Assembly: GCF_014323705.1 (NCBI RefSeq)
Contig: NZ_JABVEC010000016.1
Location: 124,001 to 188,000 of the forward strand
Direction of reading: 5' to 3'
From: Actinomadura alba
GTDB taxonomy: Bacteria; Actinomycetota; Actinomycetes; Streptosporangiales; Streptosporangiaceae
Length of the DNA stretch: 64,000 bases
Of this stretch, positions 8,409-19,148 are shown in pieces. The translations under genes and the position numbers were made by a program. The stretch's first letter is position 1, and every line of letters begins with the position of its first letter. The notes beneath the pieces are model-generated. The model was not told the origin of the DNA, searched no databases, and worked only from the letters and a program-made list of their open reading frames with translations.

Positions 8409-9185
8409 ATGCCGAGCGTTTCCGTCGCCGACGCCGAGGTTCACTACCGCGTCACCGGATCCGGGCCGGGGCTCGTGCTGGTGCACGGCACCGCGAGCAG
8501 TGGCGAGACGAACTTCGGCCACCTCGTCGACCGGTTCACCGCCGGCCGTACGGTGGTCATGCCGGACTACAGCGGCAGCGGAGAGACCACTGACGGCGGC
8601 GGCGACCTGACCGTCGAGGGCCTCGCCGACCAGGTCGTGGGCGCCGCCCGCGCCGCGGTGCCCGGCCCGGTGGATCTGCTCGGCTTCTCACTCGGAGCGG
8701 TCGTGGCCGCCGCGACCGCCGCCCGCGAACCCGGCCTCGTCGGCCGACTCGTGCTGCTCTCCGGCTGGCCGCACGGGGACGACGCCCGCCACCGCCTGAC
8801 GTTCGGGTTGTGGAGGGACGTTCTGCGCGCCGACCCGGAACTGTTCCGGCGGCTGCTGCTGCACCAGGCTCTCAGCCCGCCGTTCGTCAGCGCGCTCGGT
8901 GACGAGGGAGTCGCCCTGGCGCTGGGCGCGGTGAACCCCGGGCCCGGCGTCGCCCGCCAGGTGGATCTGGACCTGCGCGCGGACATCACCGGCCTGCTGC
9001 CGTCGATCACCGTCCCCACACTCGTGATCGGCCTGACCCGGGACCAGATCGTGCCGGTCGAACGAGCGCGGCTGCTGCACGAGGCCATTCCCGGCAGTCG
9101 CTATGCCGAGTTCGACAGCGGCCACCTCGCCCTGTTCGAAAGACCCGACGAACTCGTCGACCTTGTGCAGGACTTCCTAGGCTGA
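8409..9185 (+). CDS. Alpha/beta hydrolase
   Basis: ATG 8409 follows GGGAGG. The 258-residue protein is an alpha/beta hydrolase with oxyanion motif HGTASSG, nucleophile elbow GFSLG (Ser about 99), acid Asp in GLTRDQIVP and His in DSGHLALF, so the triad is complete. It reads divergently from the kynureninase gene. The substrate is not predictable; esterase or lactonase activity is the usual range for this group. Confidence 0.85.
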   Translation: MPSVSVADAEVHYRVTGSGPGLVLVHGTASSGETNFGHLVDRFTAGRTVVMPDYSGSGETTDGGGDLTVEGLADQVVGAARAAVPGPVDLLGFSLGAVVAAATAAREPGLVGRLVLLSGWPHGDDARHRLTFGLWRDVLRADPELFRRLLLHQALSPPFVSALGDEGVALALGAVNPGPGVARQVDLDLRADITGLLPSITVPTLVIGLTRDQIVPVERARLLHEAIPGSRYAEFDSGHLALFERPDELVDLVQDFLG

Positions 9186-9361
9186 CGGAAAGACGCGCAG
9201 GAGTCGGCTCACGCGTCAGGAGCGTCGTGCAGCGCCGTGTCGGCCGGGCCCAGAACGAAGCGGGTGAACCGCACCTGGAGCCCGCCGCACCGGGCCCATG
9301 GCCATGTCTCGTGCTCGGCCACACCGCATCCTCGGGCACACCGCGCGTCCGGACAGACGAC

Positions 9362-9398
9362 TCGACACTACGTGCGCCGCCAGGTACCTTGTCACGCA
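9362..9398 (+). promoter_or_regulatory. Promoter giving a leaderless padR-type mRNA
   Basis: TCGACA (9362-9367) and TACCTT (9385-9390) are separated by 17 bp, and the ATG of the PadR gene is at 9398, where transcription would begin. No ribosome-binding site precedes that ATG. Both facts fit a leaderless transcript, common in actinobacteria. This is a reading of consensus boxes, not a mapped start. Confidence 0.5.
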
Positions 9399-9742
9399 TG
9401 GAACCGGGTGAAGCATGGAACCTTCTCACCCAGATGAGAAGAGGCGCGCTGCCCTACTGCGTGCTGGCGTTGCTGCGCCATGAGCAGCGCTACGGCGTCG
9501 AGCTCGTCCGGCTGCTCAGCGAGGTCGACGGCATGGTCACCAGCGAGGGCACCATCTATCCGCTGCTCTCCCGGCTACGCCGCCAGGGGCTGGTGGAGAC
9601 GACATGGCAGGAGTCCACCGTCGGCCCACCGCGGCGTTACTACCAGCTCACCTCCGACGGGCGCCGAGCACTGGAGGCCTTCGTCGCGGAGTGGAGACGG
9701 TTCAGCGACGGTGTGGAGAACTTCATCGGAAAGGCAGGCTGA
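9398..9742 (+). CDS. PadR-family transcriptional regulator
   Basis: The 114-residue product is a winged-helix PadR regulator: LPYCVLALLRHEQRYG, then the recognition region SEGTIYPLLSRLRRQGLV and the wing PRRYYQLT. The start at ATG 9398 is inside a longer open frame and is favoured by homology and the promoter placement. The gene overlaps the next by one base (TGATG). PadR-HAAS pairs usually form a sensor-less switch in which PadR represses its own operon. Confidence 0.9.
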   Translation: MEPGEAWNLLTQMRRGALPYCVLALLRHEQRYGVELVRLLSEVDGMVTSEGTIYPLLSRLRRQGLVETTWQESTVGPPRRYYQLTSDGRRALEAFVAEWRRFSDGVENFIGKAG

Positions 9743-10377
9743 TGGTGATGACGGTTACCGACCCACTGATCGACGAGTACCTCGACCGGCTCGAGACGGC
9801 GACGCGCACGCTGCCCTCGGCGCGCCGGGCGGAACTGCTGGCCGAGATCAAAGAGCACATCGAGGTCACGCTGTCCCAGAGTCAGGACGAGGGCGAGGCG
9901 ACCGTGCGCTCCGTCCTCGACCGTCTGGGCAACCCGGAGGACATCGCCCGCGAGGCGGGCGCCGGCCTCCAGGCGACGGCTCCGGCCGGCGGGCCGGCCG
10001 CCTGGCGCGCTGACGGGCAGACCGGCGGGCGGCGCGGCGTGGCGGCCTTCGAACTGGCGACGGTCATCCTTCTGCTGGTCGGCGGCATCGTGCTGCCCGT
10101 CCTCGGCTGGGTCATCGGAGCGGTTCTGCTGTGGGCCTCCGCCCGCTGGACACTCCGCGACAAGGTGATCGGTACGCTGGTGTTCCCCGGAGGCCTGGCC
10201 GTCCCGGCCTGGTACCTGCTCTTCGCGAGCGGCTCCTCGACCTGCTCGCCGGACGGCACCTGCGAGACGTCGGGGATGCCCTTCGGGCTCACCACGACCC
10301 TCACCCTGATCGCCACGGCCGGCTCGATCGCATCGGCCGGATACCTGCTGCACCGGGCGGGCAGCACCGCGACATGA
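9742..10377 (+). CDS. HAAS-domain (DUF1700-like) membrane protein
   Basis: The 211-residue protein begins at ATG 9742, overlapping the padR stop. Residues 1-75 form a HAAS helical domain (YLDRLETATRTLPSARR, AEIKEHIEVTL, VLDRLGNPEDIAREA). Three to four hydrophobic segments follow from about residue 100 to the end. HAAS proteins are regularly encoded after PadR regulators and are thought to transmit membrane or envelope stress; the exact role here is inferred from that pairing. Confidence 0.8.
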   Translation: MVMTVTDPLIDEYLDRLETATRTLPSARRAELLAEIKEHIEVTLSQSQDEGEATVRSVLDRLGNPEDIAREAGAGLQATAPAGGPAAWRADGQTGGRRGVAAFELATVILLLVGGIVLPVLGWVIGAVLLWASARWTLRDKVIGTLVFPGGLAVPAWYLLFASGSSTCSPDGTCETSGMPFGLTTTLTLIATAGSIASAGYLLHRAGSTAT

Positions 10378-10441
10378 AGCCCGGCTGACACCGCCATACG
10401 CCGCCGCCTCACGCCGCCTCACGCCGCCACCGGCTCAGTGC

Positions 10442-11293
10442 CTACCCGAGGCCGGGCCCGTCATCGGGCCCGGCCTCGCCGCCGTACATCGACTCGTGCT
10501 GCTGACGCGGCGAGCACACCGACGCCGACGGGCACGAGCAGCGGCGGGAGCCGACCTTCACGTTGATCCGGTCGCCGGGCACGTTGTAGCCGACGACGGT
10601 TCCCTCGCCCTCGGGGGTCTCGACCCTCGAGCCGAGACGCGGCGCGTTGCCCTTGAACTCCTGGTAGAGCGGGTGCTCGTACTTCAGGCAGCACATCAGC
10701 CGCCCGCACGCGCCGGCGATGCGCAGCGGGTTGACCGGGAGGTCCTGTTCCTTGGCCATCCGCACCGACACCGGCTCGAAGTCCTTCAGGAAGGTCGCGC
10801 AGCACAGATCGCGCCCGCAGGGGCCGATGCCGCCCTGCAGCCGGGCCTCGTCGCGGGGACCGATCTGCCGCAGCTCGACCCTGGCCTTCATGTTCCTGGC
10901 CAGATCTCGTACGAGCGCCCGGAAGTCCACGCGGTGCGGGGCGGAGAAGTACACCTTGAAGACGTTCTCGTGGTCGAGATAGTCGACGCCGATCACCTTC
11001 ATCGGCAGCTCGTGCTTGCGGATCAGGCGCTTGGCGATGCTCCGGCCCTCGGCGCGCCGCCGCCGGTTGGTCTCATCGCGGGTGAGGTTCTCGTCGCCCG
11101 CCGGGCCCGCGCAGACCGGAAGCCCGCCGATGTCCTCGGAGACCCACTGGGGTGCCCACACGCACTCGGCGACCTCGGGGCCGCCGTCGGTCGGCACCAG
11201 GACCTTGTCGCCGACCTTCGGCGAGTGCGCGCCCGGATCGAGATAGTAGAGCCGCCCGTACCGCGTGAAGCTGACAGCCATCACCATGCCCAC
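10442..11293 (-). CDS. PSP1-domain protein, RicT-like
   Basis: The GTG at 11293 follows AAGGAG. The 283-residue product is a PSP1 protein with two Cys clusters, GPCGRDLCCATF and GACGRLMCCLKYEH, and two further Cys in the tail (CSCPSASVC). In Bacillus the related RicT (YaaT) is part of an iron-sulfur Y-complex that affects RNA processing and development. Actinobacterial homologues often lie near holB and tmk, as they do here at about 5 kb distance. The function in actinomycetes is not established. Confidence 0.85.
   Translation of the reverse strand: MGMVMAVSFTRYGRLYYLDPGAHSPKVGDKVLVPTDGGPEVAECVWAPQWVSEDIGGLPVCAGPAGDENLTRDETNRRRRAEGRSIAKRLIRKHELPMKVIGVDYLDHENVFKVYFSAPHRVDFRALVRDLARNMKARVELRQIGPRDEARLQGGIGPCGRDLCCATFLKDFEPVSVRMAKEQDLPVNPLRIAGACGRLMCCLKYEHPLYQEFKGNAPRLGSRVETPEGEGTVVGYNVPGDRINVKVGSRRCSCPSASVCSPRQQHESMYGGEAGPDDGPGLG
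10448..10477. terminator. 12-bp stem terminator inside the 3' end of the PSP1 gene
   Basis: GAGGCCGGGCCC (10448-10459) pairs perfectly with 10466-10477 across a six-base loop. It lies in the last codons of the PSP1 gene (stop at 10442) and can also stop transcripts from the convergent HAAS gene. Confidence 0.75.
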
Positions 11294-11380
11294 GGATCGC
11301 TCCTTCCGGCGCGTGCGTGCCCGTCACTCCACCCTATGCGCCACCGCGACGGGCCTCGGTCGCGTGTTGGCCGCGCGACG

Positions 11381-12412
11381 TCACCATGCGAGGTCTGTGA
11401 GGGCCGCATCGCCGTCACCGAGCAGGCCACGGACGTCGCGGGTGGAGTCGGTGTGCACATGGCCGTCGCGGCTGACGGTGAGCAGGTAGCGGCCGGTGCG
11501 GTCGGCGATGAGCCGGTAGAGGCCGTCGGACCCGGCGAAGCGCCGCAGTACGCGGGTCTGCCGCCCATCGGCGACGGAGAAGGCGGCGAGGGAGAGTCCG
11601 TCGCGGCTGCTCATTCCGGTGACGACCGTCCTGCCGTCGCGGCTGAGGACGGCGGCGGCACTGCCCTTCGGCAGCGAGAGCACCGCGCGGCTGGTGCGCA
11701 GGTCACTGGCCGGCTTGGTCGTGTTCAGGATCCGGACCTGGCCGGCCGCCGCCGCGGGCTTCGGTGTCCACACGAACGACAGCGTGTCCCCGGCCCACGA
11801 CAGACCGCCGAGCCGCCCCCTGGACGAGGTGGTCCAGCTCCGGTGCGCCCCCGAGCCCAGGGAGAGCACGTCGACCCGCGGTCTGGTCCCGCGATAGGTC
11901 ACATAGCCGATCCGGTCGCCGTCGGCGTTCACCGCCATGTCGGACCAGGCGGCGGAGACACCGGAAATCGCGCGGGGCAGGGTGGTGAACTCGGTCGCGT
12001 GCCCGTCGGCGGCGAGGCGCAGCCGGTGGAAGCCGACCCGCTGCCCGCCGAAGCTGGACACGATGAACGTTCCGTCGGGGGCGGCGGCCACCTGGTGGTA
12101 CCACCGGCCCTTGGGCGGCGGCATGGTCTCGTCCACGATCTTGCCGGTCCGCAGGTTGTGCACGACCACCGCGGTGCCGGGGCTGCGGACGGCGACGACG
12201 AAGCGCGGCGCGGACTTCTGCTGCGCGGCGAGCATGGTCCGCTTGGCGGAGTTGTCCTTCTTCGCCGGTCTCCCATCGAACCGGCCGGCCAGTTCGACCA
12301 TCCCCGCGACCGAGAGGGCGATGACCCCCGCGACCGCAACGGGAGCGACCCATTCCCTCCAGACCGTGCCCAGACCGGACCGTGAGCCTGTGTTCTTGTG
12401 CTTAGCGTCCAT
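11381..12412 (-). CDS. Membrane-anchored beta-propeller-like protein
   Basis: The 343-residue frame begins at ATG 12412 (GTG 12442 is possible; neither has a strong ribosome-binding site). It has one N-terminal membrane segment (VAPVAVAGVIALSVAGMVEL) followed by about 280 extracytoplasmic residues. These contain repeated strands of the WD40/TolB type, such as YHQVAAAPDGTFIVSSF, MAVNADGDRIGYVTY and AVLSRDGRTVVTG. This suggests a surface propeller that binds partners; no catalytic motif is visible. The function is unknown. Confidence 0.7.
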   Translation of the reverse strand: MDAKHKNTGSRSGLGTVWREWVAPVAVAGVIALSVAGMVELAGRFDGRPAKKDNSAKRTMLAAQQKSAPRFVVAVRSPGTAVVVHNLRTGKIVDETMPPPKGRWYHQVAAAPDGTFIVSSFGGQRVGFHRLRLAADGHATEFTTLPRAISGVSAAWSDMAVNADGDRIGYVTYRGTRPRVDVLSLGSGAHRSWTTSSRGRLGGLSWAGDTLSFVWTPKPAAAAGQVRILNTTKPASDLRTSRAVLSLPKGSAAAVLSRDGRTVVTGMSSRDGLSLAAFSVADGRQTRVLRRFAGSDGLYRLIADRTGRYLLTVSRDGHVHTDSTRDVRGLLGDGDAALTDLAW

Positions 12413-12519
12413 GGGAATGTCGCCGAACCAACCTCTCCGCACGCGGGGTCGTCACAGGTTTACCTCATGCGCGCCACACATGATCATGTTTTTACCGCTT
12501 TGCCGCGTACAACATGCCA

Positions 12520-13383
12520 TCACCTTGTGAGCGCGGCGCGGGCGGCGCTGAGGGCGGCGGAGGTGTAGGAGGCGCCGAACAGCGCGACGTGGACGAGCAG
12601 CGGGTGCAACTGGTGCAGCGGCGCCCGCTCGCGCCAGCCGTCCGGCAGCGGTGCCGCCTCGTGGTAGGCCGCGATGATGCGGTCCAGTCGCGGCGCGCCG
12701 AACAGCGCGAGCATCGCCAGGTCGGTCTCGCGGTGACCTCCGTGCGCCGCCGGGTCGATCAGGACGCCTCGTCCGCCGGACCAGAGCACGTTGCCCGACC
12801 ACAGGTCGCCGTGGATCCGGCTGGGCGGCTCGGCCGGTCCGGCGAGCTCGGCGATGCGCCCCATGACCTGCTCGACCAGCCGTACGCCGGACGGGGCGAG
12901 ATCCCCGGCGGCCAGGCGGAGGAAGGGCTCGATCCGGCGCTCGGCGTACCACTGCGGCCAGGAGTCGCCGGGGGTGTTGTCGAGCGGCAACCGGGCGATG
13001 AACCCGGGCCGGTCCGCGCCGTACGACGGCGCCCCGGCGGCGTGCAGGGCGGCGAGTTCCCGGCCGAACCGCTCGGCGGCGGACGGGCCGGGCGCTTCGC
13101 CGTCCAGCCACGGCAGGACCAGCGTCCTGTCGTCGACGGCGAGCACGGGCGGCACGATCCCGTCGTCGGCCTCTCCGAGCCAGCGGAGGCCCGCCGCCTC
13201 GACCTCGAAGACCGGCGACCTGCGCTCGGTGGCCTTCACGAACACCTCCCGGCCGTCGGTGAGGGTCGCGCGGTGCAGGGTCCACTCGTGGCCGCCGCCG
13301 AGATCGACTATCCGATCGACCTCGGCGCCGAGCAGCCGGTTCAGTCGGTTCAGCCGGTTCAGCCGACGCGGGTCGGCGCTCAT
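12520..13383 (-). CDS. Fructosamine-3-kinase family protein (protein deglycation)
   Basis: The 287-residue protein has the fructosamine/ketosamine-3-kinase and APH-type kinase signature: a substrate-binding N-lobe (FVKATERR), the catalytic loop HGDLWSGNVLW and the metal loop IDPAAHGGHRETDLAML. These enzymes phosphorylate sugar adducts on proteins so that they fall off. The N-terminus has a triple Arg-Leu-Asn repeat encoded by 9-bp repeats around 13338-13363. The ATGA overlap with the upstream phosphatase gene (13380-13383) indicates co-translation; phosphatase-deglycase pairing is common in actinomycetes. Confidence 0.85.
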   Translation of the reverse strand: MSADPRRLNRLNRLNRLLGAEVDRIVDLGGGHEWTLHRATLTDGREVFVKATERRSPVFEVEAAGLRWLGEADDGIVPPVLAVDDRTLVLPWLDGEAPGPSAAERFGRELAALHAAGAPSYGADRPGFIARLPLDNTPGDSWPQWYAERRIEPFLRLAAGDLAPSGVRLVEQVMGRIAELAGPAEPPSRIHGDLWSGNVLWSGGRGVLIDPAAHGGHRETDLAMLALFGAPRLDRIIAAYHEAAPLPDGWRERAPLHQLHPLLVHVALFGASYTSAALSAARAALTR

Positions 13384-13868
13384 CGCCGCTCCTTGAGCTC
13401 CTCGCGGATCGTCTCGAGCAGACCGGGAACCGCGGCCTCGACCAGCCCGAGAACATGGTCGAAGCCGTCGTCGGCACCGTAGTAGGGGTCGGGCACGTCC
13501 AGGTCGTCACCGGCGTCGGGGTCGAACTCCCGCAGCAGGCGGACCTTGGACCGTGCCTGCTCGTCGGGCGCCATGGACCGCAGGGCCCGCAGGTGTCCCT
13601 GGTCGAGAGCCACGATCAGGTCGTAGCGGGCGAACCAGAGCGGTTCGAACTGCCGCGCCGAGTGCGCCGAGTGGTAGCCGCCCGCGCTGAGTGCCCGTAC
13701 GGCCCGATCGTCGGCACCGTCGCCGACATGCCAGCCGCCGGTGCCGGAGCTGTCGACCTCGACGTCCAGCCCTTCCTGCTCCACGTGGTGGCGAAGGACC
13801 CACTCGGCGATCGGCGAGCGGCAGATGTTGCCCGTGCAGACGAACGTGACGCGGTAAGGCTCCGGCAT
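13380..13868 (-). CDS. Low-molecular-weight protein-tyrosine phosphatase
   Basis: The 162-residue product carries the P-loop CTGNICRSP near the N-terminus and the general-acid loop DPYYGADDGF, with the intervening fold of LMW-PTPs. ATG 13868 is chosen to place the P-loop at residue 10; GAGGA-type sites upstream are weak and ATG 13877 is possible. It is co-translated with the deglycase-like kinase. The physiological target is unknown. Confidence 0.9.
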   Translation of the reverse strand: MPEPYRVTFVCTGNICRSPIAEWVLRHHVEQEGLDVEVDSSGTGGWHVGDGADDRAVRALSAGGYHSAHSARQFEPLWFARYDLIVALDQGHLRALRSMAPDEQARSKVRLLREFDPDAGDDLDVPDPYYGADDGFDHVLGLVEAAVPGLLETIREELKERR

Positions 13869-13907
13869 GTGCCCCATCCTGCCCGAGCGGTGGCCGGAAA
13901 AGCGTAC

Positions 13908-13931
13908 GGCCCCCACCCGAGGGTGGGGGCC
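13908..13931. terminator. 11-bp stem terminator after the subtilase gene
   Basis: GGCCCCCACCC (13908-13918) pairs perfectly with GGGTGGGGGCC (13921-13931). It lies about 30 bases beyond the subtilase stop and upstream of the phosphatase gene on the same strand, so it most likely ends the subtilase transcript. Confidence 0.8.
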
Positions 13932-13961
13932 GCACATCGAGCGGTGCTTACCGTGCGGGTG

Positions 13962-15677
13962 TCACTTGACGGCGTTCAGCGCGTCGACGATGCCGCTTCC
14001 GTAGAAGCCGTTGCTGCTCTTGCCGCCCTCGCACTTGTGCGTGGTGGTCACCGTGGCGTACGTACCGTCCGCCTGACGCACGTGGCGCACGTAGGTGTAC
14101 GAGCCGCCGGACGGGCAGGCGTGCTCGGTCGCGGTGGACCGCAGGTAGGCCTCGGTGACCCGCGGGTCGAGGGTGAGGCCGCCGTGCGCCTTGTCCCTCT
14201 TGCCGTACTCGCTGATGATCAGCGCTGCGACGCCGACGGCGTGCGGCGAGGCCATCGAGGTGCCCTGGATGGACTGGTAGTAGGCGCACTTGCCATCCGA
14301 GCAGTCGCGGATGATGGCGGCGATCTTGGGCGTGCCGTCGGGGTTCAGCTCGCCCCGCTCACGGGCCAGCCGCTCCGGGTAGGCGGCCCAGATGCCCCGG
14401 TTGACGTTGGCCTTGCCGTCCGGAGTGTCGTAGGTGTCGCCACCGGGCGCGGCGACCGCGATGTAGCCGTTGCCGAAGCTGGAGTAGTACGACTTGCGGG
14501 TGCTGACGCCGGTCGAGGAGACCGGGATGACGCCCTTGCCCTCGGACGGCATCGAGATGCAGCTCGTCGGCACGGTGCGCGTGTAGGCGGCCTCACCGGG
14601 CTCGGAGGCGAAGTCCGGGCTGCTGGAGTCGATGAAGGTCTTCGTGTAGTCGGCGGCCTCGTTGCCCGCCGCCGCGATCAGCGTCACGCCGTGGCTACGG
14701 GCGTAGTCGAGGGCCCGCTGGGTGGCGTTGATGATGGTCCGCTGCTCGGCCCGGTCGGCCGCCGAGTCCGCGGGGTTGTCCACGCAGTTGAACAGCCACG
14801 GGTCGATGTAGTAGCTCATGTTGACCACGTCGATGCCGTTGTCACCGGCGTAGGTCAGCGCGTCGATGGACGGCTGCAGGAAGAAGTAGCCCGAGTCCTG
14901 ACCGGCCCGCAGGTTGACCAGCGAGACCTTCGGTGCGACTCCCGCCATGCCCAGCCCGTTGCGCGGTGAGGCGATGGTCGACGCCACGTGCGTGCCGTGG
15001 TCGTTGTCGTCCACGTCCGCCGGGTCGACGCAGTTGGCGTACTCACAGGGCCCGTCGATCTCGTCGCCGTTGGCGTCGACCGGAATGTCCGTGGTGAAGT
15101 TCCGGCTGAGCTTCTTGTTGAAGTTCGGGGCGATGTCGGGGTGCGCCCCCTCGATGCCGGTGTCGATCACGCCGACCAGCACGTCCTTGTTGCCGGGCTG
15201 CTTCTTGTACGAGCCCTGCTCGGTCGCGTGGATCTGCTTCATGTCCCACTGCAGGTCCGCGAGCGGCTCGGCGCCCTCCGTCGTGGCGGCCTTCGCCGCG
15301 GCCCTGGCGACCTCGCGGCCGGCCTTCTCGACGGCGGCGCGCTTCTCCGCGCCCTTGCCGGTCCTCGGCGCCTGGCCGATCGTGCGGTTGGCGGCGGCGC
15401 CGTCGAGCGACCCTTGGCGGCCGGCGGCGGCGATGAACTGCGTGTTCGTCGACTCGACCGTGGCCACGCCGACGGCGGTGTTCTCCTTGACGATGGTGCC
15501 GCCGGCGGCCTTGACCGCGGCGCGCGCCTTCTCGAGGGAGGCGCCTTCCTTGTAGAGGACGACGTACTGCGCAGCCTGGCCTGAGGACTGCGGGCTCGCG
15601 GGTACCGCTTGCGCGGGTACCGCGATGGCAGCGGTGACCGCCGCCAGGGCGACCGCAGTGATAATGGCGCGCCGCAT
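13962..15677 (-). CDS. Secreted subtilisin-family (S8) serine peptidase
   Basis: ATG 15677 follows AGGAGG with a five-base gap. The 571-residue product has a signal peptide (to about residue 24), an inhibitor I9-like propeptide (YVVLYKEGASLEKARAAVKA) and a catalytic domain. The triad is complete: Asp in GVIDTGIEGAHPDIAP (about 172), His in DHGTHVAS (about 226) and Ser in GTSMASPHAVG. It is likely an exported protease matured by propeptide cleavage. It has its own promoter region (15678-15882) and terminator. Confidence 0.92.
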   Translation of the reverse strand: MRRAIITAVALAAVTAAIAVPAQAVPASPQSSGQAAQYVVLYKEGASLEKARAAVKAAGGTIVKENTAVGVATVESTNTQFIAAAGRQGSLDGAAANRTIGQAPRTGKGAEKRAAVEKAGREVARAAAKAATTEGAEPLADLQWDMKQIHATEQGSYKKQPGNKDVLVGVIDTGIEGAHPDIAPNFNKKLSRNFTTDIPVDANGDEIDGPCEYANCVDPADVDDNDHGTHVASTIASPRNGLGMAGVAPKVSLVNLRAGQDSGYFFLQPSIDALTYAGDNGIDVVNMSYYIDPWLFNCVDNPADSAADRAEQRTIINATQRALDYARSHGVTLIAAAGNEAADYTKTFIDSSSPDFASEPGEAAYTRTVPTSCISMPSEGKGVIPVSSTGVSTRKSYYSSFGNGYIAVAAPGGDTYDTPDGKANVNRGIWAAYPERLARERGELNPDGTPKIAAIIRDCSDGKCAYYQSIQGTSMASPHAVGVAALIISEYGKRDKAHGGLTLDPRVTEAYLRSTATEHACPSGGSYTYVRHVRQADGTYATVTTTHKCEGGKSSNGFYGSGIVDALNAVK

Positions 15678-15882
15678 GCACACCTCCTGGTAAGTCCGAA
15701 AAATGTCCCGGATACGGGAACTAACCAGGGGATGCTACTGATGTGTCGCCTGAGAATGACCTAGCGGACATATAACGAAACGATTGCCGTTGTGCAAGTA
15801 AGTACGATTTGTCACTATTACTGGTAGGCCCGCGTACGGACCGTAGCGGACGGCCCCGAGCGCTTTCCGCCCAGCGGAACGG

Positions 15883-17049
15883 TCAGCTCGGCCGCAGGGC
15901 CATCGCCATCGCCTCGACCGCCAACAGCGGATTGACGTTGGCCTCCAGCCGCTCACGGCACTGCATGATCGCCTCAAGCCGGCGCAGTGTGGCCTCCGGC
16001 GTCCCCTTGGCCGCCATCTCGTGCAGCTCCCGGCCACGGTCGGCGTTGACCAGGTCGACCCCGGAGCCCAGCTGCACGATCAGCACGTCCCGGTAGTACG
16101 ACGCGAGATCCAGCAGCGCGCGGTCCAGCGAGTCGCGCTTCACCCGGGTCGCGCGGGACTTCTGCCGGTCCTCGAGCTCCTTGAGGACGCCGGCCGTGCC
16201 GCGCGGCATCCGGCCCTTGGCGCTCTCGCCGAGCGCCTGCCGCATCGCCGCCGTCTCGGACTCGTTCGGCTCCTCGGTGGTGGCCTTGGCCTCCGCCTCG
16301 GCCGCCGCGACCAGTGCCGCCGCCGCGTTGACCGCGGGCCCGAGCCCGGTGAGCCGGGAGGGCACGGTGAGCACGTCGCCGCGCCGCCGCCGCGCTTGCT
16401 CGTCGGTCGCCAGCCGCCTGGCGCGGCCGATGTGCCCCTGCGCCGCCCGCGCCGCGGCCTCGGCGAGTTTCTCGTCGACGCCGTCGCGCAGGCGGAGCAC
16501 ATCGGCGACGGCGCCGGCGGACGGCGTACGCAACGTCACCAGGCGGCACCGGGAGCGGATGGTCGTGACCAGATCGTCGGGTGACGGTGCGCACAGCAGC
16601 CAGACCGTGCGCGGCGGCGGCTCCTCGATCGCCTTGAGCAGCGCGTTGGCGGCCGCCTCGGTGGCCCGGTCCGCGTCCTCGAAGAGGACGATCTGCCACC
16701 GGCCGCCACTGGGCGACGAGGCCGCGCGAAGCACCAGCTCGCGGGTCTCCTTCACGCTGTAGGACAGCCCGGATGGGCGTACGAACTCGACGTCGGCGTG
16801 CGTGCCCTGATGCACCTGGTGGCACGCGGCACAGTGCCCACAGCCGGGCATCGCGTCAGTGCACTGCAACGCGGCGGCGAAGGCCCGGGCGGCGACCGAG
16901 CGGCCCGACCCGGGCGGCCCGGTGAACAGCCAGGCGTGCGTCATCCCGCCTCCGCCCACGCCGGCCAGCGCCGCTCTGGCAGCGTCAGCGGCGGAACGCA
17001 GCCCCGCGACGACCCGCTCCTGCCCCACCAAGTCGTCGTACACCGTCAT
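15883..17049 (-). CDS. holB: DNA polymerase III subunit delta'
   Basis: The 388-residue AAA+ protein has Walker A GPPGSGRS, a four-Cys zinc motif (CTDAMPGCGHCAAC), the Walker B region VLFEDADRATEAAANALLK and sensor 1 LVTTIRSRC. In Walker A the Lys of GxxGxGK is Arg, as expected for delta', which does not hydrolyse ATP. It is a clamp-loader component of the replicative polymerase. It lies 29 bp after the MFS-tmk gene on the same strand, the usual actinomycete order. Confidence 0.93.
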   Translation of the reverse strand: MTVYDDLVGQERVVAGLRSAADAARAALAGVGGGGMTHAWLFTGPPGSGRSVAARAFAAALQCTDAMPGCGHCAACHQVHQGTHADVEFVRPSGLSYSVKETRELVLRAASSPSGGRWQIVLFEDADRATEAAANALLKAIEEPPPRTVWLLCAPSPDDLVTTIRSRCRLVTLRTPSAGAVADVLRLRDGVDEKLAEAAARAAQGHIGRARRLATDEQARRRRGDVLTVPSRLTGLGPAVNAAAALVAAAEAEAKATTEEPNESETAAMRQALGESAKGRMPRGTAGVLKELEDRQKSRATRVKRDSLDRALLDLASYYRDVLIVQLGSGVDLVNADRGRELHEMAAKGTPEATLRRLEAIMQCRERLEANVNPLLAVEAMAMALRPS

Positions 17050-17078
17050 GCGCCAAGGTTAGACGCTCCCCGTCCCCC

Positions 17079-19121
<2,043 letters not shown>

Positions 19122-19148
19122 GCTTGTCAGCGTATCGGCGCCGCTGTC

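Noticed and set aside
15684..15882. Small inverted repeat CCCGGATACGGG before the subtilase gene as an operator
   Set aside because: The repeat is short and expected by chance in GC-rich DNA; there is no second copy or known binding protein.
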